DNA from: Ignavibacterium sp.
GTDB taxonomy: Bacteria > Bacteroidota > Ignavibacteria > Ignavibacteriales > Ignavibacteriaceae
Direction of reading: 5' to 3'
Length of the DNA: 64,000 nucleotides
Assembly: GCA_032027145.1 (NCBI GenBank)
Contig: JAVSMP010000001.1
Coordinates: 958,903 to 1,022,902 of the forward strand
In this document: piece by piece, positions 45,135-53,771 of the stretch
How positions within the stretch are numbered: position 1 is the stretch's first letter
Layout: each line of letters starts with the position of its first letter
Translations under genes and position numbers: made by a program
The notes under the pieces: model-generated
Database searches by the model: none
What the model saw: the letters and a program-made list of their open reading frames with translations, nothing else
Told to the model about the DNA's origin: nothing

Positions 45135-46160
45135 ATGAAAAAACACAAGCTAATATTTTTATTAATTCTTGTTTCAATTTTTTTACTAATTACAAACTGC
45201 AACTCTACTGAACCACCCGATGATGAACTTAAACCCGGAAGACGTGATTATAACTGGACAGTAGATACTTTGAAACCAGCTGAAGGTCGTTCAATTCCTT
45301 CGAGAATGTGGGGTGCTGATGCTAATGATGTTTGGGCAGTAGGTCTATCTTATCTTAATGCATATTGTATTTGGCATTATGATGGTAAAACATGGTCAAA
45401 CTACACACCTGATCAATATATGGACCCAAGAGCAATATGGGGAACGAGTATAAACAATATCTGGATTGGAAGTACCGATGGAGCCTTTTGGCATTATGAC
45501 GGTGTAAAGTGGGATAAGTTTTCAGAAACAACAATTCCAAACTATCAGCAATTTATAGTTCAATCAATGTGTGGAAGAAGTGCAAACGAAATATATGCAA
45601 TTGGATTTGCGGATTCTTCAGAGGGTAATTCATTTAAAGCTATAATTATGCATTTTAATGGTGTTAAATGGGAAATAACAAATATACCATCTATAAAAAA
45701 ATCTTTTAAGGAAATTTACTACGATAAAAATGATGATATTTTTTATATATCTGCCTGGGAGTTTAATTCATCTATTGAATCTATTTACAGTTTTGATGGA
45801 CAAAATTTAAATTTAATTTATTCGACTGATAAATTGATATCACTAAGCAATATTGGTCAAGAAATAATATCGATAATAGACTATTCAAAAATATATAAAG
45901 TTAAATCAGGCACTATTGAATTAATAAAAGATTTTTCGGCTACAAGTTTTGCTGGATATTGTTTTGGAAGAAATGAATTAGATATTATTACGGCTAATGA
46001 TGATGGTATTGGACACTTTAATGGTAATGATCTATTAACAATTTATCCTAAATGGAATATTGAACTAAATCGTATAGGTTCCATTATTTTCGAAAAAGAT
46101 TTCTATTATATATGGGAAGACTCATATAAAACTTTTATTGTACATGGAAAACTAAAATAA
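45135..46160 (+). CDS. Array lipoprotein B (beta-propeller)
   Basis: 341 residues. The first 39 residues are identical to lipoprotein A (lipobox Cys22, DDELKPGRRDY). The body has the same blade grammar but different sequence: IWHYDGKTWSNY, FWHYDGVKWDKF and IMHFNGVKWEIT with ANDVWAVGLS, INNIWIGST and ANEIYAIGFA strands. A later half has IYSFDGQNLNLIYST and GIGHFNGNDLLTIYP. Intact. AAGGGGAA just upstream. Followed by the second structured element and the intact T9SS paralogue. Confidence 0.85.
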   Translation: MKKHKLIFLLILVSIFLLITNCNSTEPPDDELKPGRRDYNWTVDTLKPAEGRSIPSRMWGADANDVWAVGLSYLNAYCIWHYDGKTWSNYTPDQYMDPRAIWGTSINNIWIGSTDGAFWHYDGVKWDKFSETTIPNYQQFIVQSMCGRSANEIYAIGFADSSEGNSFKAIIMHFNGVKWEITNIPSIKKSFKEIYYDKNDDIFYISAWEFNSSIESIYSFDGQNLNLIYSTDKLISLSNIGQEIISIIDYSKIYKVKSGTIELIKDFSATSFAGYCFGRNELDIITANDDGIGHFNGNDLLTIYPKWNIELNRIGSIIFEKDFYYIWEDSYKTFIVHGKLK

Positions 46161-46202
46161 TTTAAAGGAATAATGAGTACACAAATATATTCTCCTAAAA
46201 AA

Positions 46203-46291
46203 GGGTAATGGTGCAGCCACACCATTACCCGGGAATGCAAATAAAATTACAGGCTACTCACCTGCTTTGGTATTACCCAATTTATTTGCAT
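46203..46291 (+). ncRNA. Structured RNA candidate, copy 2 (in leader of T9SS gene)
   Basis: H1 GGGTAATGGTG-CAGCCA-CACCATTACCC (46203-46230). P1 ATGCAAATAAA (46235-46245) with TTTATTTGCAT (46281-46291). Inside are CAGG-CTACTCA-CCTG (46250-46264) and a TTGG/CCAA stem (46267-46280). Against copy 1, a T-A pair in P1 becomes C-G, a C-G pair in H1 becomes T-A, and a T-A pair in the inner hairpin becomes C-G, while the 7-base loop CTRCTCA is kept. It ends 46 bases before the next ATG. It lies outside the constant blocks, so similarity is not explained by recent duplication. Confidence 0.6.
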
Positions 46292-46337
46292 TTCTAATTT
46301 AAGAAATGGCAGTAATAATAAAAACAAAGGTACTGTT

Positions 46338-47924
46338 ATGAAATCCCTTAAAATTTTTATTTTCACTGTTCTTTTTATTTCAGTAAGTTCTGAAATATTT
46401 CCGCAATCTTTTTATTTCACTTATTCAGGTCCAACTTCAGTTGTTGTACCTTACAATTCTAATGTTGCAACCGCTACTTATTATTTCACTTACTATAATC
46501 CAGGAAATATCACGTTAATCCGACCCAGACTCACAATTGAGTTTGATGGAACAACAATAGCCGGAGCTATTTGTGAAGGAAACAACATCTATTTACCAGG
46601 AGCGTATAGTTTTAGTTTAACACCTGGCACACATACAATAAAACTTACTTTATCTGATCTGGGGCAGCAATCAAATGATTGTACAGAAGCAAATATTTGG
46701 CAAGAAGTCGAATTTCAGGTAATTGCGTATTTCAAAGTACGAAATGAAAATATATTTGGTGGCGGTTCAATTTATGTGGATAACTACACATCGACAAAAA
46801 CTTCTCCGTATGATAGAACTGCTTACGCCAGTTTTAGTTATGCTATTGGTGCTATTGATCAGGATTACGGCGGATATCATTGGGTATGGAATTCATCAGG
46901 AATAAATAATAGTAAGTGGTTGAGAGAACCAAAAAATTCCGGAGCAATAGATTATTCTTTTAATCGAAACACAACATACACAGTTCAAGCGAATGATAAA
47001 GACACAAAATTAATTGCAGGATTAAGAAAAATAGTAAAACCAAATTTTCAAAACAGTTTTGTAAGTTTAGGTAATGGCGGCGTAATAACGGTTAACAACA
47101 TCCAATATAATTCTCCTACCTCTACGTTTGATGTTGTAGAGTTAAATCCAATTACTGCACAGGCAATTGGCGGACTAATTTTAAACGCAATTTATTATTC
47201 ATTTGATCATTGGAGTGACGGCAGTACTTCGGCATATAAAACATTTAATCCGGGCAGCACTACAACTTATACTGCATATTATAAAGGCAAACCTTCTCGT
47301 TATGATCTTAATTTAGGTTATAACTTAAACCTGCATACAAGTACTGTTGTTGGTGAACCAATTACTTTATACTGGAATGAACATCCAAACACCAGCGTTA
47401 CTAAATATCAAATTTGGAGAAAAGAAAAATACAATGGTGTTACCAGCGATCCTCATTTACTTGCTACTGTTAATAGGGGAACTACATCGTTTACTGATGA
47501 TGATTTTAATTACACCACTATTAAAAATCAGTATATGCTTTATTATGATGTTAGACCTTATTATATAGTAGAAAACTCTTACGCCGATGCACTGTGGATG
47601 CCTGTGTTTGCAGAATATCCATTTTACAAAACAACAGATTCCACTTTAATATTATCATCCGGCTATGATAATTTTATTTCAAATTATCCTAATCCTTTTA
47701 ATCCTATAACTAACATTAGTTACAGTATTAAAGATGCAGGTTTAGTTAACATCAAGGTTTTTGACTTACTTGGACAGCAAGTTGCTGAATTAGTCAATGA
47801 AGAAAAAGAAGCTGGTTACTACTCTATTACTTTTGATGCTTCAAAACTTCCATCAGGTATTTATTTATATACTATTAACTCTAGAAGCTTTATACAAACC
47901 CGTAAGATGTTGCTGATTAAATAA
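46338..47924 (+). CDS. T9SS-tail secreted protein, intact array copy
   Basis: 528 residues. The signal peptide ends near EIFPQ (23). Residues ~25-135 form a beta-sandwich-like region (VPYNSNVATATYYFTYYNPG), and a second domain (140-230) has WNSSGINNSKW. From about residue 233 the protein is shared with the broken paralogue: KPNFQNSFVSLGNGGVITVN, then a FDHWSDGSTSAYKTFNP repeat-like segment, a fibronectin-like part (PITLYWNEHPNTSVTKYQIWRKEKYN) and the sorting tail from about residue 448 (NYPNPFNPITNISYSIKD). Function unknown; probably a surface adhesin-type protein. Confidence 0.87.
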   Translation: MKSLKIFIFTVLFISVSSEIFPQSFYFTYSGPTSVVVPYNSNVATATYYFTYYNPGNITLIRPRLTIEFDGTTIAGAICEGNNIYLPGAYSFSLTPGTHTIKLTLSDLGQQSNDCTEANIWQEVEFQVIAYFKVRNENIFGGGSIYVDNYTSTKTSPYDRTAYASFSYAIGAIDQDYGGYHWVWNSSGINNSKWLREPKNSGAIDYSFNRNTTYTVQANDKDTKLIAGLRKIVKPNFQNSFVSLGNGGVITVNNIQYNSPTSTFDVVELNPITAQAIGGLILNAIYYSFDHWSDGSTSAYKTFNPGSTTTYTAYYKGKPSRYDLNLGYNLNLHTSTVVGEPITLYWNEHPNTSVTKYQIWRKEKYNGVTSDPHLLATVNRGTTSFTDDDFNYTTIKNQYMLYYDVRPYYIVENSYADALWMPVFAEYPFYKTTDSTLILSSGYDNFISNYPNPFNPITNISYSIKDAGLVNIKVFDLLGQQVAELVNEEKEAGYYSITFDASKLPSGIYLYTINSRSFIQTRKMLLIK

Positions 47925-47959
47925 ATACGAAAAAAGAAAGACGCAAGAAGTTAAACGTT

Positions 47960-47987
47960 AAAAGGCACGAGAAATCGTGCCTTTATT
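47960..47987 (+). terminator. Terminator with GAAA loop, copy 3
   Basis: Same hairpin as at 41737 and 44851, 39 bases past the intact T9SS gene. Confidence 0.8.
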
Positions 47988-48086
47988 ATTTACTGCAGTA
48001 AATTTTTATCTCTTTGTTGAAACATAATATCTCCTTACTTACGTTTGGGTAGAATTATTCGGGATTTAATTTAAATCGAGGCTTGT

Positions 48087-48242
48087 ATGGGAAACTTTGA
48101 CACGATATTTAGCTCACTCTCTGAAAACTCACGCTCTGTTGGAGGAATAAGTTTTATGCTTTTATCCTATACTCTAATCTTACATTTCATTTACAATTTA
48201 AATCACTTAATAAATTATCTTAAAGTTTTGAAGGGGAATTAG
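48087..48242 (+). CDS. Small ORF ahead of the array lipoprotein, copy 3
   Basis: Third identical copy of the 51-codon frame (see 41864-42019), ending one base before lipoprotein C. Confidence 0.22.
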   Translation: MGNFDTIFSSLSENSRSVGGISFMLLSYTLILHFIYNLNHLINYLKVLKGN

Positions 48243-48243
48243 A

Positions 48244-49287
48244 ATGAAAAAACACAAGCTAATATTTTTATTAATTCTTGTTTCAATTTTTTTACTAATT
48301 ACAAACTGCAACTCTACTGAACCACCTGATGATGAACTTAAACCCGGAAGACGTGATTATGCTTGGACGGTGGATACATTAGTTGGTCTAAATAATCCAA
48401 GAGATAGAATGTGGGGAAGTTCTCCAAATGACGTCTGGGCAACAACTACGAGCAACTGGGCAAATTCATTTTCTCATTTTGGTGGAGGGTCATGGTTCTC
48501 GTACGGAGTTCCAGGAATAAATCAACCTAACGCTATTTATGGTTTTTCCAGCAGCGATGTTTTTGTTGGTGATGAAAATGGTAAGATATGGCGGGGGCCT
48601 AACTGGAAATTATTTGCAGAAATTACAAAAGACGGGCATAAAAATATTGGCTTTAATAATATTTGGGGAATCTCTTCAAATGATCTTTATGCAATTGGGG
48701 CTTATCCGGACACTGTTATTGGTGGGTATAATATAACGTTGGTAGCGGCACATTATTCAAATAATAATTGGTCGATATTAAATAAGAAAAACATCATTGG
48801 CATTGGATCTAAAATATATAAAGATTCTAATGATATAATTTAAATACTTACCTATAAATTAGGTGGTGGATTAACTCCTGACAGTTCTATTATTTATGAA
48901 TACGATCAAGAAAATTTCAAGAAAATCTATTCTAGTATTTGGGTCGGAGGGGAACAAGCTAATATAAGCTTAATTAATAGCGAAGTTTATTTTATTCTTG
49001 GCAGTAAAATTGCCAAAAGAGTTAATGGGCAGTTCCAAACTTTTTTGCAAGTAAGTAATTCTAATTTCTATCAGCGTATTTGGGGAAGAAATTCTAAAGA
49101 TATTTTTCTTTTAATGACAGATGGTTTAGCACATTACAACGGAACAGATATTCAATATTTATTTTATTTCAACAAAGTACCAAGAACTCAAATTTATGGA
49201 GTTGCCTTATTTGATAAAGATGCATTTTTTCTTGTTTATGAAAGTCAAACAGGTTTGAGTTTTGTTTATCACGGTAAACTAAATTAA
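48244..49287 (+). pseudogene. Array lipoprotein C (beta-propeller), broken by one in-frame TAA
   Basis: Starts with the constant leader (lipobox Cys22) and reads 199 codons to TAA at 48841-48843 (DSNDII-stop). The same frame then continues without interruption as ILTYKLGGGLTPDSSIIYEY to 49287, ending VYHGKLN as lipoproteins A and B do (IIRGKLKN, VHGKLK). The full frame is 348 codons, matching A (349 residues) and B (341). Hence a single nonsense mutation broke an otherwise complete gene. The body is a third divergent propeller (SPNDVWATT, ISSNDLYAIGA, LAHYNGTDIQYL). Confidence 0.85.
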
Positions 49288-49515
49288 GGTATAACTAAAA
49301 TAAGATAGATTAGCCGACATTTCTAAACACGATTCTTTTTTAATTTAACAAGCTGACTAATGGGAAGGTCATTCTCAAGAAGTTCTCTAAGAATTAGAAT
49401 CTTCTGTTCGGGTGAGTAGTGTTTTCCTTCTCATTTATTTTCAAACATAAGAAATTCCTCTTAATTTTTGTATTAAAAAAATTTAGGAAATTCCTTTTCT
49501 AACTGAAGAGTTACG
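49288..49515 (-). mobile_element. Internally deleted IS3-family remnant
   Basis: Two pieces match the intact IS at 6862-8261. GGTATAACTAAAATAAGATAG (49288 onward) resembles the region just inside its left end (about 6890-6930). Then from about 49345 to 49515 it matches the orfA start and right end (CTGACTAATGGGAAGG, TTCTCAAGAAGTTCTCTAAG, final TGAAGAGTTAC). Roughly 1.15 kb of transposase is missing, the left terminal repeat is absent, and the right end has decayed. An old, non-autonomous relic abutting lipoprotein C. Confidence 0.8.
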
Positions 49516-49594
49516 GAATAACCTGCATATCTATATGAAACTTATTCTAATAAACTTTGTAACTTTAGACAGTAACAAAAAGATAATATAAACT

Positions 49595-50788
49595 ATGGAA
49601 TCAATTAAAGAAATTTTCAGAATAGGCAATGGTCCTTCCAGCAGTCATACAATGGGACCTAAAAATGCTGCGATGATATTTAAGACAAAGTTTAACAATG
49701 CCTCATCTTATGTTGCCACTCTTTACGGAAGTCTTGCAGCTACAGGGAAAGGACATCTTACTGATGCTGCAATTATTAAAGCTTTTGAACCAAAGAAAGT
49801 AACAATCGAATGGAAGCCCGAAATATTTTTACCAAAGCACCCAAACGGGTTAAAACTAGAAGCATTGGACATTGATAAAAATGTTATTGGCGATTGGACT
49901 GTTTACAGCGTTGGCGGTGGAAAGATTACAGATTTTGAATCTGACGAAACTGAAAATAAGCTTTATGATCTGACAATGATGGCAGATATTCTTGCCTGGA
50001 CAAAGAAAACAGGAAAGTCTTTCTGGGAATATGTTGAATCTGTTGAGGGGGTTGAAATATATGATTACCTGCGGGAAGTATGGATGGTGATGTGTAACTC
50101 TATTAAACGCGGTATAGAGAACGAAGGTATTTTGCCAGGTGGACTGGGCTTAGCAAGAAAAGCTTCTTCGTATTTTGTTAAAGCAAAAAATTACAGCGGC
50201 TCATTAAAAGGAAAAACACTTATCTTTTCTTATGCACTTGCTGTTGCAGAAGAAAATGCAAGCGGCGGATTAATAAGTACTGCTCCAACTTGCGGGTCGT
50301 GTGGAGTTGTTCCGGCAGTGTTAAAATATTTGCAGGAAAGTTTTTCATTTTCAGATGAAAAAATTTTAAGAGCATTAGCTACTGCCGGACTCTTTGGAAA
50401 CATAGTTAAGGAAAATGCTTCTATTTCCGGTGCAAAAGTTGGATGTCAGGGTGAAATTGGAACTGCTTGTTCGATGGCTTCGGCAGCGGCTACACAATTA
50501 CTCGGCGGTACTCCAAAACAAATTGAATATGCCGCTGAAATGGGAATCGAACATCATCTTGGTTTAACCTGCGATCCAATTAATGGCTTAGTACAGGTAC
50601 CGTGTATTGAAAGAAATGCATTTGCTTCCGAACGTGCATTAAATACTTCTACATTTGCATTATTATCTGATGGAAGACATCTGGTTTCATTTGATAAAAT
50701 TGTAAAGACAATGAATCAAACCGGGCACGATTTACCCAGCATATATAAAGAAACTTCGGAAGGCGGAATGGCTTTGCTTGATATTTAA
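49595..50788 (+). CDS. sdaA: L-serine dehydratase, single-chain iron-sulphur type
   Basis: 397 residues. Converts L-serine to pyruvate and ammonia using a [4Fe-4S] cluster. The beta-type N-terminus has IGNGPSSSHTMGPKNAAM. The alpha-type catalytic part has ASGGLISTAPTCGSCGVVPA, NASISGAKVGCQGEIGTACSMASAAA and LGLTCDPINGLVQVPCIERNA, which hold the cluster cysteines. Both parts are on one polypeptide, as in many Bacteroidota-type enzymes. The 3' end overlaps the opposing esterase gene by four bases. Together with serC this gives the cell both serine synthesis and breakdown. Confidence 0.95.
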   Translation: MESIKEIFRIGNGPSSSHTMGPKNAAMIFKTKFNNASSYVATLYGSLAATGKGHLTDAAIIKAFEPKKVTIEWKPEIFLPKHPNGLKLEALDIDKNVIGDWTVYSVGGGKITDFESDETENKLYDLTMMADILAWTKKTGKSFWEYVESVEGVEIYDYLREVWMVMCNSIKRGIENEGILPGGLGLARKASSYFVKAKNYSGSLKGKTLIFSYALAVAEENASGGLISTAPTCGSCGVVPAVLKYLQESFSFSDEKILRALATAGLFGNIVKENASISGAKVGCQGEIGTACSMASAAATQLLGGTPKQIEYAAEMGIEHHLGLTCDPINGLVQVPCIERNAFASERALNTSTFALLSDGRHLVSFDKIVKTMNQTGHDLPSIYKETSEGGMALLDI

Positions 50789-51675
50789 CGTTTTGGATTG
50801 CTCTTAAAAAATTCCCAAATAATATCAGTAGCAGAAACATTTTTAACCGGGTTATCAGCAAACTTCCTGATTTTTTCTCCGCCCGGCCAGGAGTGACCAC
50901 CTGAGAACATTTTAAATAATGTTATTTCGACTCCCTTTTCATTAATATAATTAACCTTTTGAAACAAAGAGCTGTCTGATGTTCGTATATGGACGCAATT
51001 GAAATTTTTTGCCCACATATCAATAACTTTTTCAACCGGAAGTGTTTTCATTCTGGCTGATGTATCTTCTTCTGATACGCCATTGTATGGGATATTTTCA
51101 TCATTAATACTGTTGAAAGCGATAATTGATATCTCAGTTTCAGGATTACAGGAGACTGTATCAAACATTGATGCGGCAACGGGTGCGATTGCTGCAAAGT
51201 GTTCAGAAAGCTCGCAAGCCAGCAGATAACACATCATCCCGCCATTTGATAAACCGGTGGCAAAAATCTTTTTTTCATCAATCAGATATTCTGATTTTAT
51301 TCTTTTAAGAACTGCATCAATAAAATCTACATCGTTAATATCGTTTTTGTCTGCATATCCGCAGCAATCCCATGTATTCCAGGTTAAAAGTTTTTTATTA
51401 AAAGAGCCGGTTCCATAAGGGTAAACAACAATGAAACCTTCTTTATCAGCTTTTTCAGAAAACTTCGTTTGTTTTGCTATTATATCCGGGTTTCCTAATC
51501 CACCATGAAATACAAAAACTAAAGGGTAGTATTTCTGAAAACTATACCCTGTTGGCAGATGAATTTTATAGAATCGATTCCTGCCATATAACATCAAAGT
51601 ATCTTCAATATCCTGACTATATGAATTATATGGGATAGTTAAAAAAGTAATTAGAAAAAACAATAGGGTCTTCAA
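50785..51675 (-). CDS. Secreted PHB-depolymerase/feruloyl-esterase-like hydrolase
   Basis: 296 residues if started at the TTG at 51675, which has GGAGA seven bases upstream and begins the signal peptide directly (KTLLFFLITFLTIPYNSYSQ); a TTG at 51711 would add 12 residues. The oxyanion strand is VFVFHGGLGN, the nucleophile motif GLSNGG (Ser) follows FATG, and late GGHSWPGG supplies the catalytic His. The layout matches the LpqC/PhaC-depolymerase esterase family (COG3509). Acts outside the cytoplasm on ester-linked substrates; the exact one is unknown. Convergent with sdaA. Confidence 0.87.
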   Translation of the reverse strand: MKTLLFFLITFLTIPYNSYSQDIEDTLMLYGRNRFYKIHLPTGYSFQKYYPLVFVFHGGLGNPDIIAKQTKFSEKADKEGFIVVYPYGTGSFNKKLLTWNTWDCCGYADKNDINDVDFIDAVLKRIKSEYLIDEKKIFATGLSNGGMMCYLLACELSEHFAAIAPVAASMFDTVSCNPETEISIIAFNSINDENIPYNGVSEEDTSARMKTLPVEKVIDMWAKNFNCVHIRTSDSSLFQKVNYINEKGVEITLFKMFSGGHSWPGGEKIRKFADNPVKNVSATDIIWEFFKSNPKR

Positions 51676-51734
51676 AATGATATCTCCGGATTTTATTTTA
51701 ATTAACCTCAAAAGCTATGCTGAATTTTAGATCA

Positions 51735-51770
51735 CTAAAAAATAAAAAACCCTCAGGCAGAGGGTAAAAA
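51735..51770 (-). terminator. Terminator downstream of tRNA-Lys
   Basis: On the minus strand ACCCTC-TGCCT-GAGGGT is followed by TTTTTATTTTTT, 28 bases past the tRNA 3' end and before the esterase start. Confidence 0.8.
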
Positions 51771-51797
51771 ATACTTTGTTATGGTAAAAATTTATTG

Positions 51798-51870
51798 TAC
51801 ACCCGGGGGGACTCGAACCCCCGACCAATAGATTAAGAGTCTACTGCTCTACCAACTGAGCTACGGATGC
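51798..51870 (-). tRNA. tRNA-Lys (anticodon CTT)
   Basis: 73 bases fold into a full cloverleaf. Acceptor GCATCCG/CGGGTGT (two G-U pairs), D stem GCTC/GAGC, anticodon stem GTAGA/TCTAT with loop CTCTTAA, and T arm CGGGGG-TTCGAGT-CCCCCC. Positions 34-36 are CTT, reading AAG lysine codons. The 3' CCA is not encoded (CAA follows the discriminator A) and must be added. A terminator follows. Confidence 0.96.
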
Positions 51871-52032
51871 GTGGCAAAAATAAGCAAAACCACACTTTTC
51901 ACCAACGGCATTTTCCACTGTTTCTATTCTCGTTGGAGTCCTTAGCTCATAAGATTTCTGTAAGATAATTAATCTTAATTGTAATAAAGTTTAATTTTAA
52001 TATGGGATTAAGTTAAGAAGCTTTTACGAAAG

Positions 52033-53550
52033 CTAACTGATAAATAACCGCTTTGATGAAAAATCCGGATCGCAGGTAAGATGAACACCAAGCTTTCTAA
52101 GACCGGCTTCATCTCCTGGTGAAGGTATATGTGTTAAATGAACCTCACAGCCTTCAAATTCTTTCATTTTTTCAAGAGCCATTTGTGCTGCTGGATTTGA
52201 AGTTGCACTTATACTTAATGCAATCAGAGTTTCTTCTGCATCAAGACTTACATCCTTTCCGCCTAAAACATCTTTTTTAAGATAGCTTAGTGAGTTCATT
52301 ATACTTCTTGGCAGAAGATGGAGATTATCAGGAAGACCGGCAAGATGTTTTGAAGCATTTAAAATAAGACTTGCAGTGGCATGCAATATAGGTGAATTTT
52401 TTCCTGTTATTATGGTTCCATCTCTTAATTCAATTGCTGCACCGACAAAAATTCCATTATAACCATTCTTTGTTGTTTCAGATTGTTGTGCTGCTTCTCT
52501 TGCAGCTGTTACAGTTTTTCTATCTTCAACCTTAGCCCCAACATTATCCATAATCATTTCTGAGCGGTTAACTAAATCAGCTTCAATTAAACCAAGAGCA
52601 TACTCGGTTATACATCTAAAATATCTTCGAATAATTTCCTGATGAGCCGCTTCTTGAACTGTTTCGTCATTAACAATCCCAAACCCAGCCCTGTTTACTC
52701 CCATATCGGTTGGAGAATTATAGAAAGAAGTTTCTCCTGTAATTTTTTCAATAATTCTTTTTAATAATGGAAATGCTTCTATATCTCTGTTATAATTAAC
52801 TGTCTTCTGATTATAAGCTTCCAGATGATAATGATCAAGCATATTGACATCTTTCAAATCAATTGTTGCGGCTTCATAGGCAATATTAACTTTATGATTC
52901 AGCGGCAGATTCCAGATTGGGAAGGTCTCAAACTTAGCGTATCCTGCTTTTAATCCTCTTTTATAGTCGTGATAAAGCTGGCTAAGACAAGTTGCAAGTT
53001 TACCGCTGCCTGGTCCGGGACCGGTTACAACAACAATCGGTTTTGAGGTTTCAATATATTCATTGGCGCCATAACCTTCGGCACTAACTATTAAATCAAC
53101 ATCTGTGGGATAACCTTTTGTAGCTTTATGTGTAATTACTTTTACTCCTCTTCTTTCCAGCTTATTTTTAAATGCAATAGCAGAGTTTTGGTTATCATAT
53201 CGGGTAATTACCACTGCCTTTACATCAAGACCCCATTCATTAAAGTCATCGATTGTTTTAAGCGAATCAACATCGTAGGTAATTCCAAAATCTGCACGAA
53301 CTTTTCTTCTTTCAATATCACCAGCATAAATACACAGAATTACATCGATATTTTCTTTAAGATTTTGAAGCAGTCTCATCTTAACATTTTTATCAAATCC
53401 GGGTAATACGCGTGCTGCGTGATAATCGTAAAGAAGTTTTCCTCCAAATTCCAAATAAAGTTTGTTGTTAAATCGTTCAACTCTTTTAAGAATTTCCTGA
53501 GTTTGTTCTTTAAGATATTTTTCGTTATCAAATCCAAGTGTTCGAGGCAT
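52033..53550 (-). CDS. DUF1846 family protein
   Basis: 505 residues, cytoplasmic, the normal family length. Typical segments: GFDNEKYLKEQTQEILKRVE, LYLEFGGKLLYDYHAARVLPGF, RRKVRADFGITYD, VVTGPGPGSGKLATCLSQLYHDY (glycine-rich, nucleotide-binding-like) and NSPTDMGVNRAGFGIVND. Structures in the family show several Rossmann-like layers, and no enzyme activity is established. Stand-alone gene. The sequence shows nothing unusual compared with homologues known from memory. Confidence 0.92.
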   Translation of the reverse strand: MPRTLGFDNEKYLKEQTQEILKRVERFNNKLYLEFGGKLLYDYHAARVLPGFDKNVKMRLLQNLKENIDVILCIYAGDIERRKVRADFGITYDVDSLKTIDDFNEWGLDVKAVVITRYDNQNSAIAFKNKLERRGVKVITHKATKGYPTDVDLIVSAEGYGANEYIETSKPIVVVTGPGPGSGKLATCLSQLYHDYKRGLKAGYAKFETFPIWNLPLNHKVNIAYEAATIDLKDVNMLDHYHLEAYNQKTVNYNRDIEAFPLLKRIIEKITGETSFYNSPTDMGVNRAGFGIVNDETVQEAAHQEIIRRYFRCITEYALGLIEADLVNRSEMIMDNVGAKVEDRKTVTAAREAAQQSETTKNGYNGIFVGAAIELRDGTIITGKNSPILHATASLILNASKHLAGLPDNLHLLPRSIMNSLSYLKKDVLGGKDVSLDAEETLIALSISATSNPAAQMALEKMKEFEGCEVHLTHIPSPGDEAGLRKLGVHLTCDPDFSSKRLFIS

Positions 53551-53716
53551 TTAGGTTTCCGGTATAAGAGTAATAATATTATAGATTGAGTGTTTCAATA
53601 GTCAAAAATAAAGATTTATATAAATATTCGTTATATAAAATTTAATTATAATTGGAATTTTTCTGTGATATACACAAAACAGGGGATTTGACTAATTTTT
53701 AAATCAATGGTGAGCC

Positions 53717-53747
53717 AAAAAAAAGACCGCAATTAAAGCGGTCACAT
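53717..53747 (-). terminator. Terminator after the small membrane ORF and STAS gene
   Basis: On the minus strand GACCGC-TTTAATT-GCGGTC is followed by T8, 29 bases past the stop at 53772. Confidence 0.8.
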
Positions 53748-53771
53748 AAAAACAATACTTTTTAACAAAAC

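Larger units (their letters stand above)
43925..45252 (+). repeat. Constant block R2
   Basis: About 1.33 kb nearly identical to 47034-48361 (offset 3109). Covers the C-terminal ~295 codons of the broken T9SS gene, the terminator and intergenic DNA, and the first 39 codons of lipoprotein B. Sequence on both sides is divergent. Confidence 0.92.
47034..48361 (+). repeat. Constant block R3
   Basis: Copy of 43925-45252. Joins the 3' two-thirds of the intact T9SS gene to the signal peptide of lipoprotein C. Confidence 0.92.

Noticed and set aside
44174-48843. Stop-codon readthrough or recoding (both stops are TAA)
   Set aside because: TAA ends many normal genes here, no recoding structure is seen after either stop, and the intact paralogue has a sense codon at the first site.
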